64,000 nt of DNA from Ensifer adhaerens (GTDB lineage Bacteria > Pseudomonadota > Alphaproteobacteria > Rhizobiales > Rhizobiaceae), in the NCBI RefSeq assembly GCF_028993555.1, contig NZ_CP118611.1, positions 1,821,501 to 1,885,500 on the forward strand. The letters are read 5' to 3'. The notes under the pieces are model-generated. The model did not search any database. It was not told the DNA's origin and worked only from the letters and a program-made list of their open reading frames with translations. The position numbers and the translations under genes are program-made. The first letter of the stretch is position 1; each line of letters starts with the position of its first letter. This document shows positions 45,004 through 54,435 of the stretch, piece after piece.

Positions 45004-45064
45004 GCGAAGGCAGCTTCGCAATCAGGGCGATGGGTACTGATTTCAGGCGAAGTCCGATTCGCCT
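45004..45064. promoter_or_regulatory. Tandem dyads upstream of the sigma-54 promoter, candidate enhancer
   Basis: Two sites have the form GCGAA-N6-TTCGC: GCGAAGGCAGCTTCGC at 45004-45019, and AGGCGAA-GTCCGA-TTCGCCT at 45045-45064. Their centres are 43 bp apart (about four helical turns) and lie about 75 and 120 bp before the expected transcription start. That is where activators of the NtrC family bind. Binding by the cluster's own activator is inferred. Confidence 0.7.
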
Positions 45065-45497
45065 CTGGTCGGGACCATCCGGCGCAGCGCAAGCCCCTCC
45101 GCGCTGCTCTCTTGCGGGCTGCCAAGGTCACCGCTGCCCGGATTGCTGCCGGCTGAAAGCCAGGATTGAACAGCAAAGATTGGGAGTGCCGGCGTGCACT
45201 TTCGGTAAAGGTCGGTGCTGGTCGCAGCAACCTTGGCTGATCATCTCACGATGGCGATGGACAAGGACGGGAATACTGCAGGCGGCGCAACTGGTGTACA
45301 AAAGCTGGAAGGCGAAGGGTGACTACTAGATCACAGAGCGCGTACCGTTGCCGACCTGAAGGTCATGATCTCAGATGCCGAAGTTCTGTGTTGGGAATTC
45401 TTCGACATCACAATGGGGATCGCGCCGCGATCCAAAGATCGGCATCGGCGCGAGTACTTGGTCAGAAACAAGCAGCTAATCTGTGAAATAGCCGCCC
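45065..45497. other. Intergenic region, 433 bp, no supported gene
   Basis: It lies between the enhancer and the nucleotidyltransferase remnant. Only short frames without signals occur. Confidence 0.45.
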
Positions 45498-45940
45498 CTA
45501 CCTATCTTCCTTGAAGGGATCGACGCCGAGTTCCTTGAACAACGCTTCCGTCTTCGCCCGATCAGCGCGGCTCATGTAGCCGATTCCGGTCTTGATCGCG
45601 GAGCGCCAGGCCTCTCCCCTCTCCCATGCCTCGTGCAGTGCGTCCGACAGCTCATTGAGCCGATTGGCGACATCGAGTGCTTCGAACAGGAGAACGGCCT
45701 GCCTCAAGTCCTCGTCCCGTTTCGCGGAACCAAGCGTATCAACGACGCAGCGGCTGGCGACAATCAGCTTGTGGATCGCGTAGCGCTCCGGAGCTGGTAC
45801 CATCACGCTGAGGCCTGACTTGTGCAGCATGACGGCTCTGATCGGCTCATAGATCAGGAAGTCCAGGAACCTCAGCGGTTCGGCCGAGACTCCACCAAGG
45901 GCTGGCATATCGGCCGGTTTATCCATGTGGTCATCTGACC
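45498..45940 (-). pseudogene. Nucleotidyltransferase-fold protein (GSU2403-like), 5-prime truncated
   Basis: The minus frame encodes GSDDHMDKPADMPALGGVSA, then LRFLDFLIYEPIRAVMLHKS and VPAPERYAIHKLIVASR, as in GSU2403-type nucleotidyltransferase-fold proteins, which normally exceed 300 residues. Upstream of GSDD (about 45940) the frame continues for 22 codons to an ATG at 46004 but with unrelated sequence. The catalytic N-terminal half is therefore missing. The intact C-terminal half keeps an uninterrupted frame. Confidence 0.6.
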
Positions 45941-46351
45941 CCCAGGGGCTGCATCGCCTATCTGCATAAGCCGTTCCCGGCCGCCAAGTTTTCAGCGCGA
46001 TCAACAGGGCATTGGCCGTTTCGCCCGACGATTGAAAGCGTTCGAGCCCGCCTCCCCAAAGGACAATAGGCAGCGATCCAATTTTCCTTCACAAACTGAT
46101 CAAGTCGTGGACGCTCCCTCGCCCCCAGGAACATTGAACGCCCTGCTTCGAGTACCTTCAGCTTTTCTGTCCAAGTGGAGACGCGGCATGAAATGGCTCA
46201 GACTGTGGCGCCACCGACGGCGTCACACCGATGTAGGTCGAGGGCCGACTAAGGACCATAGGTCGGTTCAGCCGCTCACCGCAACCAGTGGATCGGATTG
46301 GAGAGAGGCCGACACCTGACGAATGATAACACCGCGCCAAGGACGAAAATT

Positions 46352-47017
46352 ATGCCGACGGACGCCAGATTGAACGAACCGCGTGCTGAAGGGAGACGTA
46401 GAGACTCCCGGCTCGAAAAATTGCTCTTCCGCCTGGAGGCCCAGCGCATCTGCCTCGAATGGGCCTTCCGAGAGATAGCCGGCCGTCCGGGCATTGTGTT
46501 CGAGATGGGTCTGGGTCACGGTCGCACCTATGACCACTTGCGCATCCATCTCCCGGACCGCGAGATCTATGTGCTGGATCGCGAGACCGACTGTTTCGCC
46601 GACTGCACGCCGCCACAGAATCACTTGCTGCTCGGCGACATCGAGGAGACGCTTGCTGCCGCAGCCACCCGCTTTGGCGGACAGGTCATCCTGGCACATG
46701 CGGATATGGGTTCGTATGTCGAAGCGAACAATATTGTGACGAGCGCCAAACTGAGCCGATGCCTCCCGGCGGTCCTTTCGCCGCATGCCATCGTCCTGTC
46801 CGATTTGCCGCTCGAACTTGCGGGGACCAGTTCGCTACCGCATCCACCGGGCGCACCCAAAGACACGTACTTTCTCTACGTCAACGGGCCGCCGTGTTCC
46901 GCTGACGTGCCGCTACGTGAGAACGTTGACTGCACGGGCCGCAACGATGACGAGAGTCAGGAGAGAAATCGCGCTTTCGGCCATCATCAACATTTTCGCC
47001 CGTCGTGTAAGCGGTAA
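46352..47017 (+). CDS. Class I SAM-dependent methyltransferase-like protein
   Basis: The start at 46352 has AAGGA eight bases ahead. The 221-residue product has a Rossmann-type SAM site IVFEMGLGHGRTYDHLRIHLP, with IYVLDRETDCF giving the acidic residue after strand 2, and HLLLGDIEETL and VILAHADMGSY as later strands. Rhizobial proteins of this type are annotated as methyltransferases of unknown substrate. The last 30 residues are hydrophilic and overlap the convergent membrane protein gene by 105 bp, so the end may be an extension after loss of the original stop. Confidence 0.7.
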   Translation: MPTDARLNEPRAEGRRRDSRLEKLLFRLEAQRICLEWAFREIAGRPGIVFEMGLGHGRTYDHLRIHLPDREIYVLDRETDCFADCTPPQNHLLLGDIEETLAAAATRFGGQVILAHADMGSYVEANNIVTSAKLSRCLPAVLSPHAIVLSDLPLELAGTSSLPHPPGAPKDTYFLYVNGPPCSADVPLRENVDCTGRNDDESQERNRAFGHHQHFRPSCKR

Positions 47018-47572
47018 CACGTCGGTTGGGCTGAACGCCGTCGCAGTGTTGTATCCAAGGGACAGATAGTCGAGGAACATTGGCCGCCAGTCGGATGACG
47101 TGGCTTCCGGTGCCGCTGCCTGCGGAAAGAGCCAATCCGGTTTTGCGCTCGCGCCGTGCACCTGACCGTAGGGGCCGCCTCGGTCGATCTGCCAGTAGAG
47201 CAGGGAGAAGGTGAGAACATTGGTGACCCAGATCGCCAGCGATGAGGAAAGAAGCGAAATCGAACGCGTTTCCGGCGGATGAAGCGTGATTATGCCGATC
47301 ATGTCCGCGAGTTCCGCGGCCGTGTTGGCGGCATACACCGCGGCAAACAGCATGATCGCCGTTCGCTCAATTCGGAGCCAGAGAATGTTGCCAGTCTTGA
47401 GCGTTACGGCAATCATCGTCACAAGCACCGCAAAGGCGACGCCATGGGCCACCCAAACCGGCATCAAGTAGACGTGGTGGGGTAACACTGCCAACAGGCC
47501 GAGCACGGCGAGTATCGCGAGCGCTGGAGGCCAGCGCGGCTCGTCGCGGACTGCTTGACTGGGATCGGTCAT
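46913..47572 (-). CDS. Integral membrane protein, possibly DUF1345-like
   Basis: Starting at the ATG at 47572 (MTDPSQAVRDEP), 219 residues contain about five hydrophobic helices: ALAILAVLGLLAVLPHHVYL, VAHGVAFAVLVTMIAVTL, IMLFAAVYAANTAAEL, LAIWVTNVLTFSLLYW, and a C-terminal ESAISLLTLVIVAARAV. The pore-like segment FLDYLSLGYNTATAFSPTDV preceding the last helix recalls DUF1345 and two-helix K+ channel filters (TxGYG-like), but the filter sequence is not exact. Function unknown. Confidence 0.65.
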   Translation of the reverse strand: MTDPSQAVRDEPRWPPALAILAVLGLLAVLPHHVYLMPVWVAHGVAFAVLVTMIAVTLKTGNILWLRIERTAIMLFAAVYAANTAAELADMIGIITLHPPETRSISLLSSSLAIWVTNVLTFSLLYWQIDRGGPYGQVHGASAKPDWLFPQAAAPEATSSDWRPMFLDYLSLGYNTATAFSPTDVLPLTRRAKMLMMAESAISLLTLVIVAARAVNVLT

Positions 47573-47840
47573 GGACGTCCTGCGTGACGGGGGCTTCAAA
47601 ATAGATGAGCGGGGTTCAGGCGTGTTAAACACAGCACCATCGTTACTCCCATAGCCGGCACGGCCGGGCCCAAGATCCGATGAGCACTCACGCGATGATC
47701 GAAAGCATCAGTAGCCTAGCCTTGGAGACGCCGGGTAACAAGGCCATTACGGAACGAGCCGGAACGGAATTGTCGCGAAGGTCAATCAGTGACATGCTCT
47801 GGATCGACGATCCTGTGTCGTAGACGCAAGCACCTTCGAG

Positions 47841-48278
47841 ATGCCCTCTGAAATGTCAGTCGACGCGGCTCAACTTTCGACCATGATCACCCACGCCGTC
47901 GCCCCTGCGTTTTTGCTGAACGCCGTTGCGGCCTTTGTGGTGATCCTGATCAATCGGATGGCCGGGGTAACGGAGCGGATCCGGAACCTTAATCAGATAA
48001 CCGATGGCGACGCCACGCGCGCATGGCTGAAGGTCGACATCGCCCGCCTGAAACGGCGCGAACTGCTGTTGAACAGTTCTCTGCATCTGGCCGTGATTGG
48101 CGGAATCGTAATCACCTTCCTGTTGCTGCTTGGGTTCGTGGTTGCCTTCCTAGGTTATCGCCATGAGCCAGGCGCAGGCATGCTCTTTATCGTGGCTGTA
48201 TGTTTTCTGTTGGCTTCGCTGTTTCGGCTCCTGCAGGACGTGCGACTTTCGCTGAGCGAGCACGACCATCACCATTAG
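47841..48278 (+). CDS. DUF2721 membrane protein
   Basis: The 145-residue protein has three hydrophobic segments (AFLLNAVAAFVVILINRMAG, AVIGGIVITFLLLLGFVVAF, MLFIVAVCFLLASLFRLL) and the conserved basic loop RIRNL and RLKRRELLLNSSLHLAV of DUF2721, with a terminal LQDVRLSLSEHDHHH. The histidine-rich tail could bind metal. No neighbour suggests a role. Confidence 0.8.
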   Translation: MPSEMSVDAAQLSTMITHAVAPAFLLNAVAAFVVILINRMAGVTERIRNLNQITDGDATRAWLKVDIARLKRRELLLNSSLHLAVIGGIVITFLLLLGFVVAFLGYRHEPGAGMLFIVAVCFLLASLFRLLQDVRLSLSEHDHHH

Positions 48279-48865
48279 ATCTAGTCACCACTAACCGAGG
48301 GTGACACCTGGACGGTCGCCCAAAGAGTTTCCGTCGCTAGAGCCAGGAATCAGAAATCTCCGAGCGGCACGGCATGAAAGCTGAAGAAATGTCGCTCAAG
48401 TATCCCACTCTCCGGCCCGACGGCGCTGTTGTGGAGATCGAGTTGAATCAAGGAAGAGAGCGAGGTAGCTGGGTTGGCAGACGCGAGCCTCCTAATGCAG
48501 TCGGTTCAAATCCTGCCGGGCCCACCATTACACCCCTCCTTATTTTCTAGTATGTTCTAAGGCGCTCCGCGCATGCGAGGACGTTTTCCGCGAGGATTTC
48601 CTTCCCGGCGATTGCGCCAATATCCATATCGCTACTGAGGGTCTTTGCCCCTCGCAACGCTTCCATAAACGAATAGGCCCGAAAGATGGAGCGTGACGAA
48701 ATTGTGTTCGCGCGAGATCGCGCCAGAGCGCTTTATCAATTTAAATTAAAGACATACGCAAACGCAAACACCAAGATTTTTTGGGTTTGCGTCGTGTGTT
48801 TTTGGCGCTCAAATTAGCTTTGGCCCGTCACGAAGAACGGCAACCAAGAAAGTTCGGCAGTGCCC
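48279..48865. other. Intergenic region, 587 bp, with a duplicated gene start
   Basis: Contains the 77-bp copy at 48374-48450. The rest (48451-48865) has no supported gene; 48720-48800 is markedly A/T-rich. Confidence 0.5.
48374..48450 (+). repeat. Duplicated 5-prime end of the gene at 17580
   Basis: The 77 bases equal 17580-17656 except for three substitutions, starting at the same ATG, and then diverge. Upstream about 10 bp are also partly similar. The copy encodes only MKAEEMSLKYPTLRPDG and a few more residues before unrelated sequence. Confidence 0.85.
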
Positions 48866-48896
48866 TTGACCTTCCCATCGTTGGAAGCTCCATCTT
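48866..48896 (+). promoter_or_regulatory. CueR/HmrR-type copper operator-promoter of copA
   Basis: A -35 TTGACC (48866-48871) is followed by a dyad ACCTTCC-N7-GGAAGCT (48869-48889) and a -10-like CATCTT (48891-48896) with a 19-base spacer. The long spacer and dyad match the E. coli copA promoter, which CueR bends to activate. The regulator gene is downstream at 51573. Confidence 0.75.
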
Positions 48897-48926
48897 GCGA
48901 CAAAAGACAGAGAAAGGAGCACGATC

Positions 48927-51449
48927 ATGGGATCTGTGACCCCCATTAGAACGAACGATCTCGAGGCCAGTTCCGCCGCCGCGCTGAGTGCGAGCATACC
49001 CGTCGAAGGCATGACCTGCGCGTCCTGCGTCGCACGCGTCGAAAAGGCGATCCGCGCCGTGCCCGGTGTCACCGAGGCCTCGGTCAATCTCGCAACGGAA
49101 CGTGCCGATGTTCGCTTCGATGCGACCACCAAATCGGCCGATATCGTCAAGGCGATCGAAAACGCAGGATACGGTGCCGCCGAAGATACGATCGAACTCG
49201 GCATCGAAGGCATGACCTGCGCCTCCTGTGTCGCGCGCATCGAGAAGGCGCTGAAGACCGTGCCGGGCGTCACGCAAGCCAATGTCAATTTGGCGACCGA
49301 ACGCGCCTCCGTCCGCGTGACGAAGGGCATCGCGACAGCCGCCGCATTGGAAGAGGCGGTTCGTGTTGCCGGCTACGCCGCCAAGCACATCACCGGCGAC
49401 GAAAGCGTCGACCGCGAAGGCGAGAAGCGCGAACAGGAAACCCGAAAGCTCGCACGCTCCCTGCTCATCGCCGGCGCCTTGACGGTGCCGATCTTCGTGC
49501 TCGAAATGGGCTCGCACTTCATCCCCGCAGTGCATGATTTCGTCATGACCAATATCGGCATGCAGGAAAGCTGGTATCTGCAGTTTGTGCTGACGACGCT
49601 GGTGCTCTTCGGCCCAGGCCTGCGCTTCTATCAGAAGGGCGTCCCCGCGCTCTTCCGCCTGGCGCCGGACATGAACTCGCTCGTGGCGATCGGCACGTCG
49701 GCCGCGTGGGTCTATTCGGTCGTCGCCACCTTTGCGCCGGATCTCCTGCCTGACGGCACCGCCAACGTCTACTACGAGGCCGCGGCCGTCATCGTGACGC
49801 TGATCCTGCTCGGCCGCTTCCTGGAGGCCCGCGCCAAGGGCCGGACATCGGAAGCGATCAAGCACCTGATGGGCCTGCAGGCAAAGACCGCCCGCGTCAT
49901 CCGCAACGGCGAGACGATCGAGGTTCCGCTTTCCGACGTCAACGCAGGCGACACCGTTCTCGTGCGTCCCGGCGACCGTGTTCCGGTCGATGGCAGCGTC
50001 ATCGACGGCAACTCCTATGTCGACGAATCGATGATCACGGGCGAACCGGTTCCGGTTGAAAAGGTAGCCGGCAGCGAAGTGGTCGGCGGCACGATCAACA
50101 AGACCGGCTCCTTCACCGTCCGCGCCACCAAGGTCGGCGCCGATACGGTGCTGGCGCAGATCATCAAGATGGTCGAACAGGCCCAGGGCGCCAAGCTGCC
50201 GATCCAGTCACTGGTCGACCGCGTCACCGCCTGGTTCGTACCGGCTGTCATCGCCATTGCGCTGATCACCTTCGGCATCTGGCTGGTTTTCGGCCCGGAT
50301 CCGGCGCTGACCTTCGCACTCGTCAATGGCGTCGCGGTGCTGATCATCGCCTGCCCATGCGCGATGGGCCTTGCCACCCCGACCTCGATCATGGTCGGCA
50401 CCGGTCGTGCCGCCGAAATGGGCGTGCTCTTCCGCAAGGGCGAGGCGCTGCAGACGCTGCGCAACGCCACCGTCATCGCCGTCGACAAGACCGGCACGCT
50501 GACCAAGGGACGGCCGGAACTGACCGACCTCGAAACCGCCGCAGGCTTCGACAGCGACACCGTTCTGACGCTGGTCGCCGCCGTTGAGACCCGCTCCGAG
50601 CACCCGATCGCCGAAGCCATCGTCGAAGCGGCAAAGGCAAGGGGCCTGGTAATCGCCGAGCCGGCAAAGTTCGAGGCGATCCCCGGCTTCGGCGCCAGTG
50701 CCGAGGTCGCGGGCCGCACCGTCCATGTCGGCGCGGACCGGCTGATGGCGCAGTTGAAGCTCGACGTCTCGGCCTTTGCCGAACAGGCCGCTCGCCTGGG
50801 TTCGGAAGGCAAAAGCCCGCTCTATGCGGCGATCGACGGGAAGCTTGCAGCGATCATTGCGGTTGCCGACCCGATCAAGGAGACGACGCCACAGGCAATC
50901 CGCATGCTGCACGATCTTGGTCTCAAGGTCGCGATGATCACCGGAGACAACCGCCGCACGGCTGAAGCCATCGCCGCCAAGCTCGGCATCGACGAGGTCA
51001 TCGCCGAGGTCCTGCCCGACGGCAAGGTCACGGCACTCAAGAAGCTCAAGGAAGGCGGACGGGCGGTTGCCTTCGTCGGCGACGGCATCAACGACGCGCC
51101 GGCGCTGGCCGAAGCCGATGTCGGGCTGGCGATCGGTACCGGCACGGATGTCGCCATCGAGAGCGCCGACGTGGTGCTGATGTCTGGTGATCTTCTCGGC
51201 GTGCCGAATGCGATCGCGCTTTCCAAGGCGACAATCCGCAATATCAAGGAGAACCTGTTCTGGGCCTTCGCCTATAACGCGGTACTGATCCCGGTTGCCG
51301 CCGGCGCACTCTATCCTGCCTATGGCCTCTTGCTGTCGCCGATCTTTGCGGCCGGCGCCATGGCGCTATCGAGCGTCTTCGTGCTCGGAAACGCGCTGCG
51401 TCTCAGAGGCTTCAGGCCCGTTGCGGCTGCAACGAAGGCCGCACACTGA
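48927..51449 (+). CDS. copA: Copper-exporting P-type ATPase CopA
   Basis: This 840-residue inner-membrane pump exports Cu(I). There are two N-terminal heavy-metal domains (GMTCASC at 28-34 and 95-101), eight membrane helices with the transport motif ACPCAMG, the actuator TGEPVPVEK, phosphorylation site DKTGTLTKG, the HP motif SEHPIAEA, and [16 protein letters not shown]. The start has AAAGGAG ahead. Its promoter region contains a CueR-type dyad. It is the first gene of the copper island. Confidence 0.97.
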   Translation: MGSVTPIRTNDLEASSAAALSASIPVEGMTCASCVARVEKAIRAVPGVTEASVNLATERADVRFDATTKSADIVKAIENAGYGAAEDTIELGIEGMTCASCVARIEKALKTVPGVTQANVNLATERASVRVTKGIATAAALEEAVRVAGYAAKHITGDESVDREGEKREQETRKLARSLLIAGALTVPIFVLEMGSHFIPAVHDFVMTNIGMQESWYLQFVLTTLVLFGPGLRFYQKGVPALFRLAPDMNSLVAIGTSAAWVYSVVATFAPDLLPDGTANVYYEAAAVIVTLILLGRFLEARAKGRTSEAIKHLMGLQAKTARVIRNGETIEVPLSDVNAGDTVLVRPGDRVPVDGSVIDGNSYVDESMITGEPVPVEKVAGSEVVGGTINKTGSFTVRATKVGADTVLAQIIKMVEQAQGAKLPIQSLVDRVTAWFVPAVIAIALITFGIWLVFGPDPALTFALVNGVAVLIIACPCAMGLATPTSIMVGTGRAAEMGVLFRKGEALQTLRNATVIAVDKTGTLTKGRPELTDLETAAGFDSDTVLTLVAAVETRSEHPIAEAIVEAAKARGLVIAEPAKFEAIPGFGASAEVAGRTVHVGADRLMAQLKLDVSAFAEQAARLGSEGKSPLYAAIDGKLAAIIAVADPIKETTPQAIRMLHDLGLKVAMITGDNRRTAEAIAAKLGIDEVIAEVLPDGKVTALKKLKEGGRAVAFVGDGINDAPALAEADVGLAIGTGTDVAIESADVVLMSGDLLGVPNAIALSKATIRNIKENLFWAFAYNAVLIPVAAGALYPAYGLLLSPIFAAGAMALSSVFVLGNALRLRGFRPVAAATKAAH

Positions 51450-51455
51450 CAACCC

Positions 51456-51492
51456 TGCCCGGATTTCCCAGCGACTTGGCGGAAACCGGGCA
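51456..51492. terminator. Stem-loop after copA
   Basis: TGCCCGG (51456-51462) plus TTTCC pair with GGAAA and CCGGGCA (51486-51492), giving about 12 pairs with one mismatch around a short loop. No long U-run follows, so it may only partly separate copA from the regulator gene. Confidence 0.45.
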
Positions 51493-51572
51493 GACCTCCT
51501 ATATTCGATCGAAAGACGTGCCGTACACGCACGCTCCTCCAAAAGATTGCGTGCTGCTCCAAAGGTGAAGTC

Positions 51573-52043
51573 ATGAACATTGGTGAAGTCTCGCGCGCCT
51601 CCGGCGTCTCGACCAAGATGATCCGCTACTACGAGACCATCGGCCTGATCCCGCCGGCCGACCGCAGCGAAGCGGGCTACCGCAACTATGGCGACAACGA
51701 CGTCCATACGCTGCGTTTCATCCGACGCTCGCGCGATCTCGGCTTCACCGTCGAGCAGATGGCCGATCTCCTGGCGCTCTGGCGCGACCGGTCGCGCGCC
51801 AGCGGCGAGGTCAAGAAGATTGCGCTCGAGCATGTCGAGATCCTCGAACGCAAGGCCGAGGAACTGAAGGCGATGAGCCGCACGTTGAAACATCTCGCCG
51901 CCCATTGCCATGGTGACGGACGGCCGGACTGTCCCATTCTCGACGACCTCGCGGACGCTGGAAACGCCCCCACGAAGGGAACGGAGCCCGCCCGTTTCGG
52001 TGCGAGCGGCATCGATCCGGTTCGCAACCGGCGCCATGGATGA
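51573..52043 (+). CDS. cueR: MerR-family copper regulator CueR/HmrR
   Basis: The 156-residue regulator has a MerR wHTH start MNIGEVSRASGVSTKMIRYY and ETIGLIPPADRSEAGYRNY, a long dimerisation helix, and the metal-binding loop with the two cysteines in HCHGDGRPDCPIL, the CueR spacing for Cu(I)/Ag(I). The about 35 residues after the loop are longer than in E. coli CueR, as in rhizobial HmrR. It would activate the promoter at 48866-48896. Confidence 0.94.
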   Translation: MNIGEVSRASGVSTKMIRYYETIGLIPPADRSEAGYRNYGDNDVHTLRFIRRSRDLGFTVEQMADLLALWRDRSRASGEVKKIALEHVEILERKAEELKAMSRTLKHLAAHCHGDGRPDCPILDDLADAGNAPTKGTEPARFGASGIDPVRNRRHG

Positions 52044-52139
52044 ACTTACTCAATGCACCCGACAAAGCCTCACGCATTCGTGACGGTGCCGGGCGCACAC
52101 GGCATTGACAGGAATCGCGGGCGTTTCTACGGATCGAAT

Positions 52140-52532
52140 ATGGAAAAGGTGCGAACCACATATCTGCATTTGCTGATTGTGCTGAAGCTGGCGATCGCCG
52201 TATCGCTTGCCCTCATGCCCTATTCCACCGCATCCGGCATGACACATGCGGCCGCGCACGGCTCAATGCAGATCGAGGTATCCTCAGACAACCCGATCCA
52301 AGCAGCGACCGAGCACTGCCCGAGCCTCGACAAGGGCAAGGTGAAGCCGGGCCAGGATAGCGGCAAGGCCGACAAGAAGGATTGCTGCAAGACCTTCTGT
52401 GCCGCTGTTGCCGTTCTTGCCGATTTCGGCGCCAGCCATCCTGTTTTCCCGCGCTCCATCCGCAACTTCGGACCGCAGCCGCAGCTGACCCCGGGTGAGC
52501 TCGACGGCCTTCATCGCCCCCCAAGAGCCTGA
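52140..52532 (+). CDS. Secreted or membrane-anchored Cys/His protein of the copper island
   Basis: Start at 52140 (MEKVRTTYLHLL); the upstream ATG at 52053 gives an unlikely 29-residue extension. The 130-residue product has an N-terminal hydrophobic segment LIVLKLAIAVSLALMPYS, then TEHCPSLDKGK and KKDCCKTFCAAV, with a hydrophobic stretch between. Four cysteines and several histidines may bind copper. Similar small proteins accompany cop genes in rhizobia, but no named family is recognised. Confidence 0.65.
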   Translation: MEKVRTTYLHLLIVLKLAIAVSLALMPYSTASGMTHAAAHGSMQIEVSSDNPIQAATEHCPSLDKGKVKPGQDSGKADKKDCCKTFCAAVAVLADFGASHPVFPRSIRNFGPQPQLTPGELDGLHRPPRA

Positions 52533-52731
52533 CATTTGAATCCGTGACCGCTGCTGCATGTTTCCTTTGATCCTAGCCGATTGAAGGGCGAGAGCCTGCA
52601 GCATTGCAAAGAGCCGCGGCCCTTGCGCACCTGTTGAGGCGCACGAAGCCGTAGCGCGGTTCGCGACGAGGCCCGCCCGGTCCAATGCCGGTCGGTCGCC
52701 GACCTCTGCCATTCACATTTCAGGTTTGACC

Positions 52732-52962
52732 ATGAAACGTTTGTTTTCCATGGCGCTCCTGCCCATGATCCTGGGCGGATGCGCTGCCACATTGCCTGCC
52801 GACGTCTCAAGCGTCGGCGATCCCGCCGACAGTACGAGCGGGATTCGGAGCCTCCAATATCGAAGCCCCGTTGTCGGCTACACCCACCGCGAGCCGATCG
52901 GCCCGAAGCCGTGGGTTCCGTTGAATGACGCCCAGTCGCCCAAGAAGGGAGACGCGTCATGA
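52732..52962 (+). CDS. Small lipoprotein
   Basis: From the ATG at 52732 the 76-residue product has a lipobox, MILGGC, with the lipidated cysteine, followed by a short polar protein (GIRSLQYRSPVVGYTHREP, then PKPWVPLND). It overlaps the TolC-like gene by ATGA, so the two are made together. Proteins of this kind precede copper-associated outer membrane factors in rhizobia; the role is unknown. Confidence 0.7.
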   Translation: MKRLFSMALLPMILGGCAATLPADVSSVGDPADSTSGIRSLQYRSPVVGYTHREPIGPKPWVPLNDAQSPKKGDAS

Positions 52963-54422
52963 TAGGCAGCAAGATCAAACTGGCAGCGCTCATCGGCCTG
53001 CCGCTCGTGCTCGCCGGCTGCGCGACCAACGCGGAGTATTCCGCCAAGGATGCGGGCTTTACGACGGTCGACGCAAAAGTGGCGACGGCAACCACGAAGA
53101 GAAGCGTCTGGATCCAGAACCGCGAACAGGCAGAAAAGGTCAACGCCGAGGTCAAGGCGCTCTTGAAGCGCAAGACGATAGACGCTGATACGGCAGTCCA
53201 GATCGCGCTCCTCAACAACAAGGGGCTGCAAGCGGCCTATGCCGATCTCGGCGACGCCTCGGCGGACGCCTGGCAGGCGACGTTGTTCCTCAACCCCACC
53301 GTCTCGATCGGCACCACCGGTATCGGCGCACCGGAACTCCAAGCCTATCGTGCGATCGAGGGCCTCGTCACCACCAACATCCTGGCGCTTCTGACCCGCG
53401 ACAAGACCATCGCCATCGCCGACGCACGCTTTCGCCAGGCGCAGCTGTCAGCGGCACTCGGCACGCTGGAACTCGCCGCTGAAACCCGCCGTGCCTGGGT
53501 CGAAGCAGTCGCGGCGTGGGAAACCGTCGGACAACTGAGCCGAGCCCAGGTGGCTGCTGACGCATCCTCGGAACTTGCCGCCAAGCTCGGTGAAACCGGC
53601 GCCATGGGCAAGGGCACGCAGGCGCGCGAGCATGTCTTCAACGCCGAACTCGCAGGACAGGCAGCCGAAGCCCGGCTTGCCGCGCGGCTTGCCAAGGAAA
53701 ACCTCACGCGCCTGATGGGCCTGTGGGGATCCGATGTCGCCTACCAGGTCCCGAACCGCCTGCCGGACCTGCCGAAGACGCTCGCCCGCAAGGACAGCAT
53801 CGAGGCGGAAGCGCTGAAAAGGCGTGTCGATCTGCAGATCGCCCGCCTCGATCTCGAAGCGGTGGCGAAATCCTACAAGCTGACCGAGGCGACCCGCCTC
53901 GTCACCGACCTTGAGCTCGTTGCCGGCGCGGAAGCGGAGCGAGAAAAAGAGGATCACGGCACCAAGGTCGAGACAACAGGCCAGTTCGAGCTCGAATTCG
54001 TCATCCCGATCTTCGACAGCGGCAGCGCCCGCATGCGCAAGGCCGAACTCACCCATATGCGTTCGGCCAACCTGCTGGCGGAAAAGGCGGTCAACATCCG
54101 CTCGGAGGCACGCTCGGCCTATGAGGCCTATCGCTCGCGTTACGAGATCGCCCGTCACTATCGCAACAGCGTCGTGCCGCTGCGCGCCAAGATCGAGGAG
54201 GAGGCGACGCTCAGCTACAACGGCATGATCACCAGCACCTTCGAACTGCTTGCCGACGTCCGGGCGAAGGTCAATTCGACCGTTCTCTCGGTCAATGCCA
54301 AGCGCGATTTCTGGCTCGCCGACGCCGATCTGGTGACCGCGATCAACGGCGGCGGCTCAGGCGGTTCGGCTGGCGGAGCGGCGGCACCCGCGGCGGCCGA
54401 AGCCGGCGGCGCAGGACATTAA
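52959..54422 (+). CDS. TolC-family outer membrane factor (lipoprotein)
   Basis: The 487-residue protein starts with a lipoprotein signal (LIGLPLVLAGC). TolC-type periplasmic coiled coils are visible as repeated heptads in ARFRQAQLSAALGTLELAAE, AEARLAARLAKENLTRLMGL, and the second half SARMRKAELTHMRSANLLAE, with YNGMITSTFELLADVRA near the end. It ends with a Gly/Ala-rich tail. No RND pump or adaptor gene is adjacent, so it must pair with components elsewhere, or serve in copper export differently. Confidence 0.85.
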   Translation: MIGSKIKLAALIGLPLVLAGCATNAEYSAKDAGFTTVDAKVATATTKRSVWIQNREQAEKVNAEVKALLKRKTIDADTAVQIALLNNKGLQAAYADLGDASADAWQATLFLNPTVSIGTTGIGAPELQAYRAIEGLVTTNILALLTRDKTIAIADARFRQAQLSAALGTLELAAETRRAWVEAVAAWETVGQLSRAQVAADASSELAAKLGETGAMGKGTQAREHVFNAELAGQAAEARLAARLAKENLTRLMGLWGSDVAYQVPNRLPDLPKTLARKDSIEAEALKRRVDLQIARLDLEAVAKSYKLTEATRLVTDLELVAGAEAEREKEDHGTKVETTGQFELEFVIPIFDSGSARMRKAELTHMRSANLLAEKAVNIRSEARSAYEAYRSRYEIARHYRNSVVPLRAKIEEEATLSYNGMITSTFELLADVRAKVNSTVLSVNAKRDFWLADADLVTAINGGGSGGSAGGAAAPAAAEAGGAGH

Positions 54423-54435
54423 GAAGGATCGGATC

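Noticed and set aside
48720..48800. A/T-rich stretch as a replication origin
   Set aside because: No iterons, DnaA boxes or rep genes near it.
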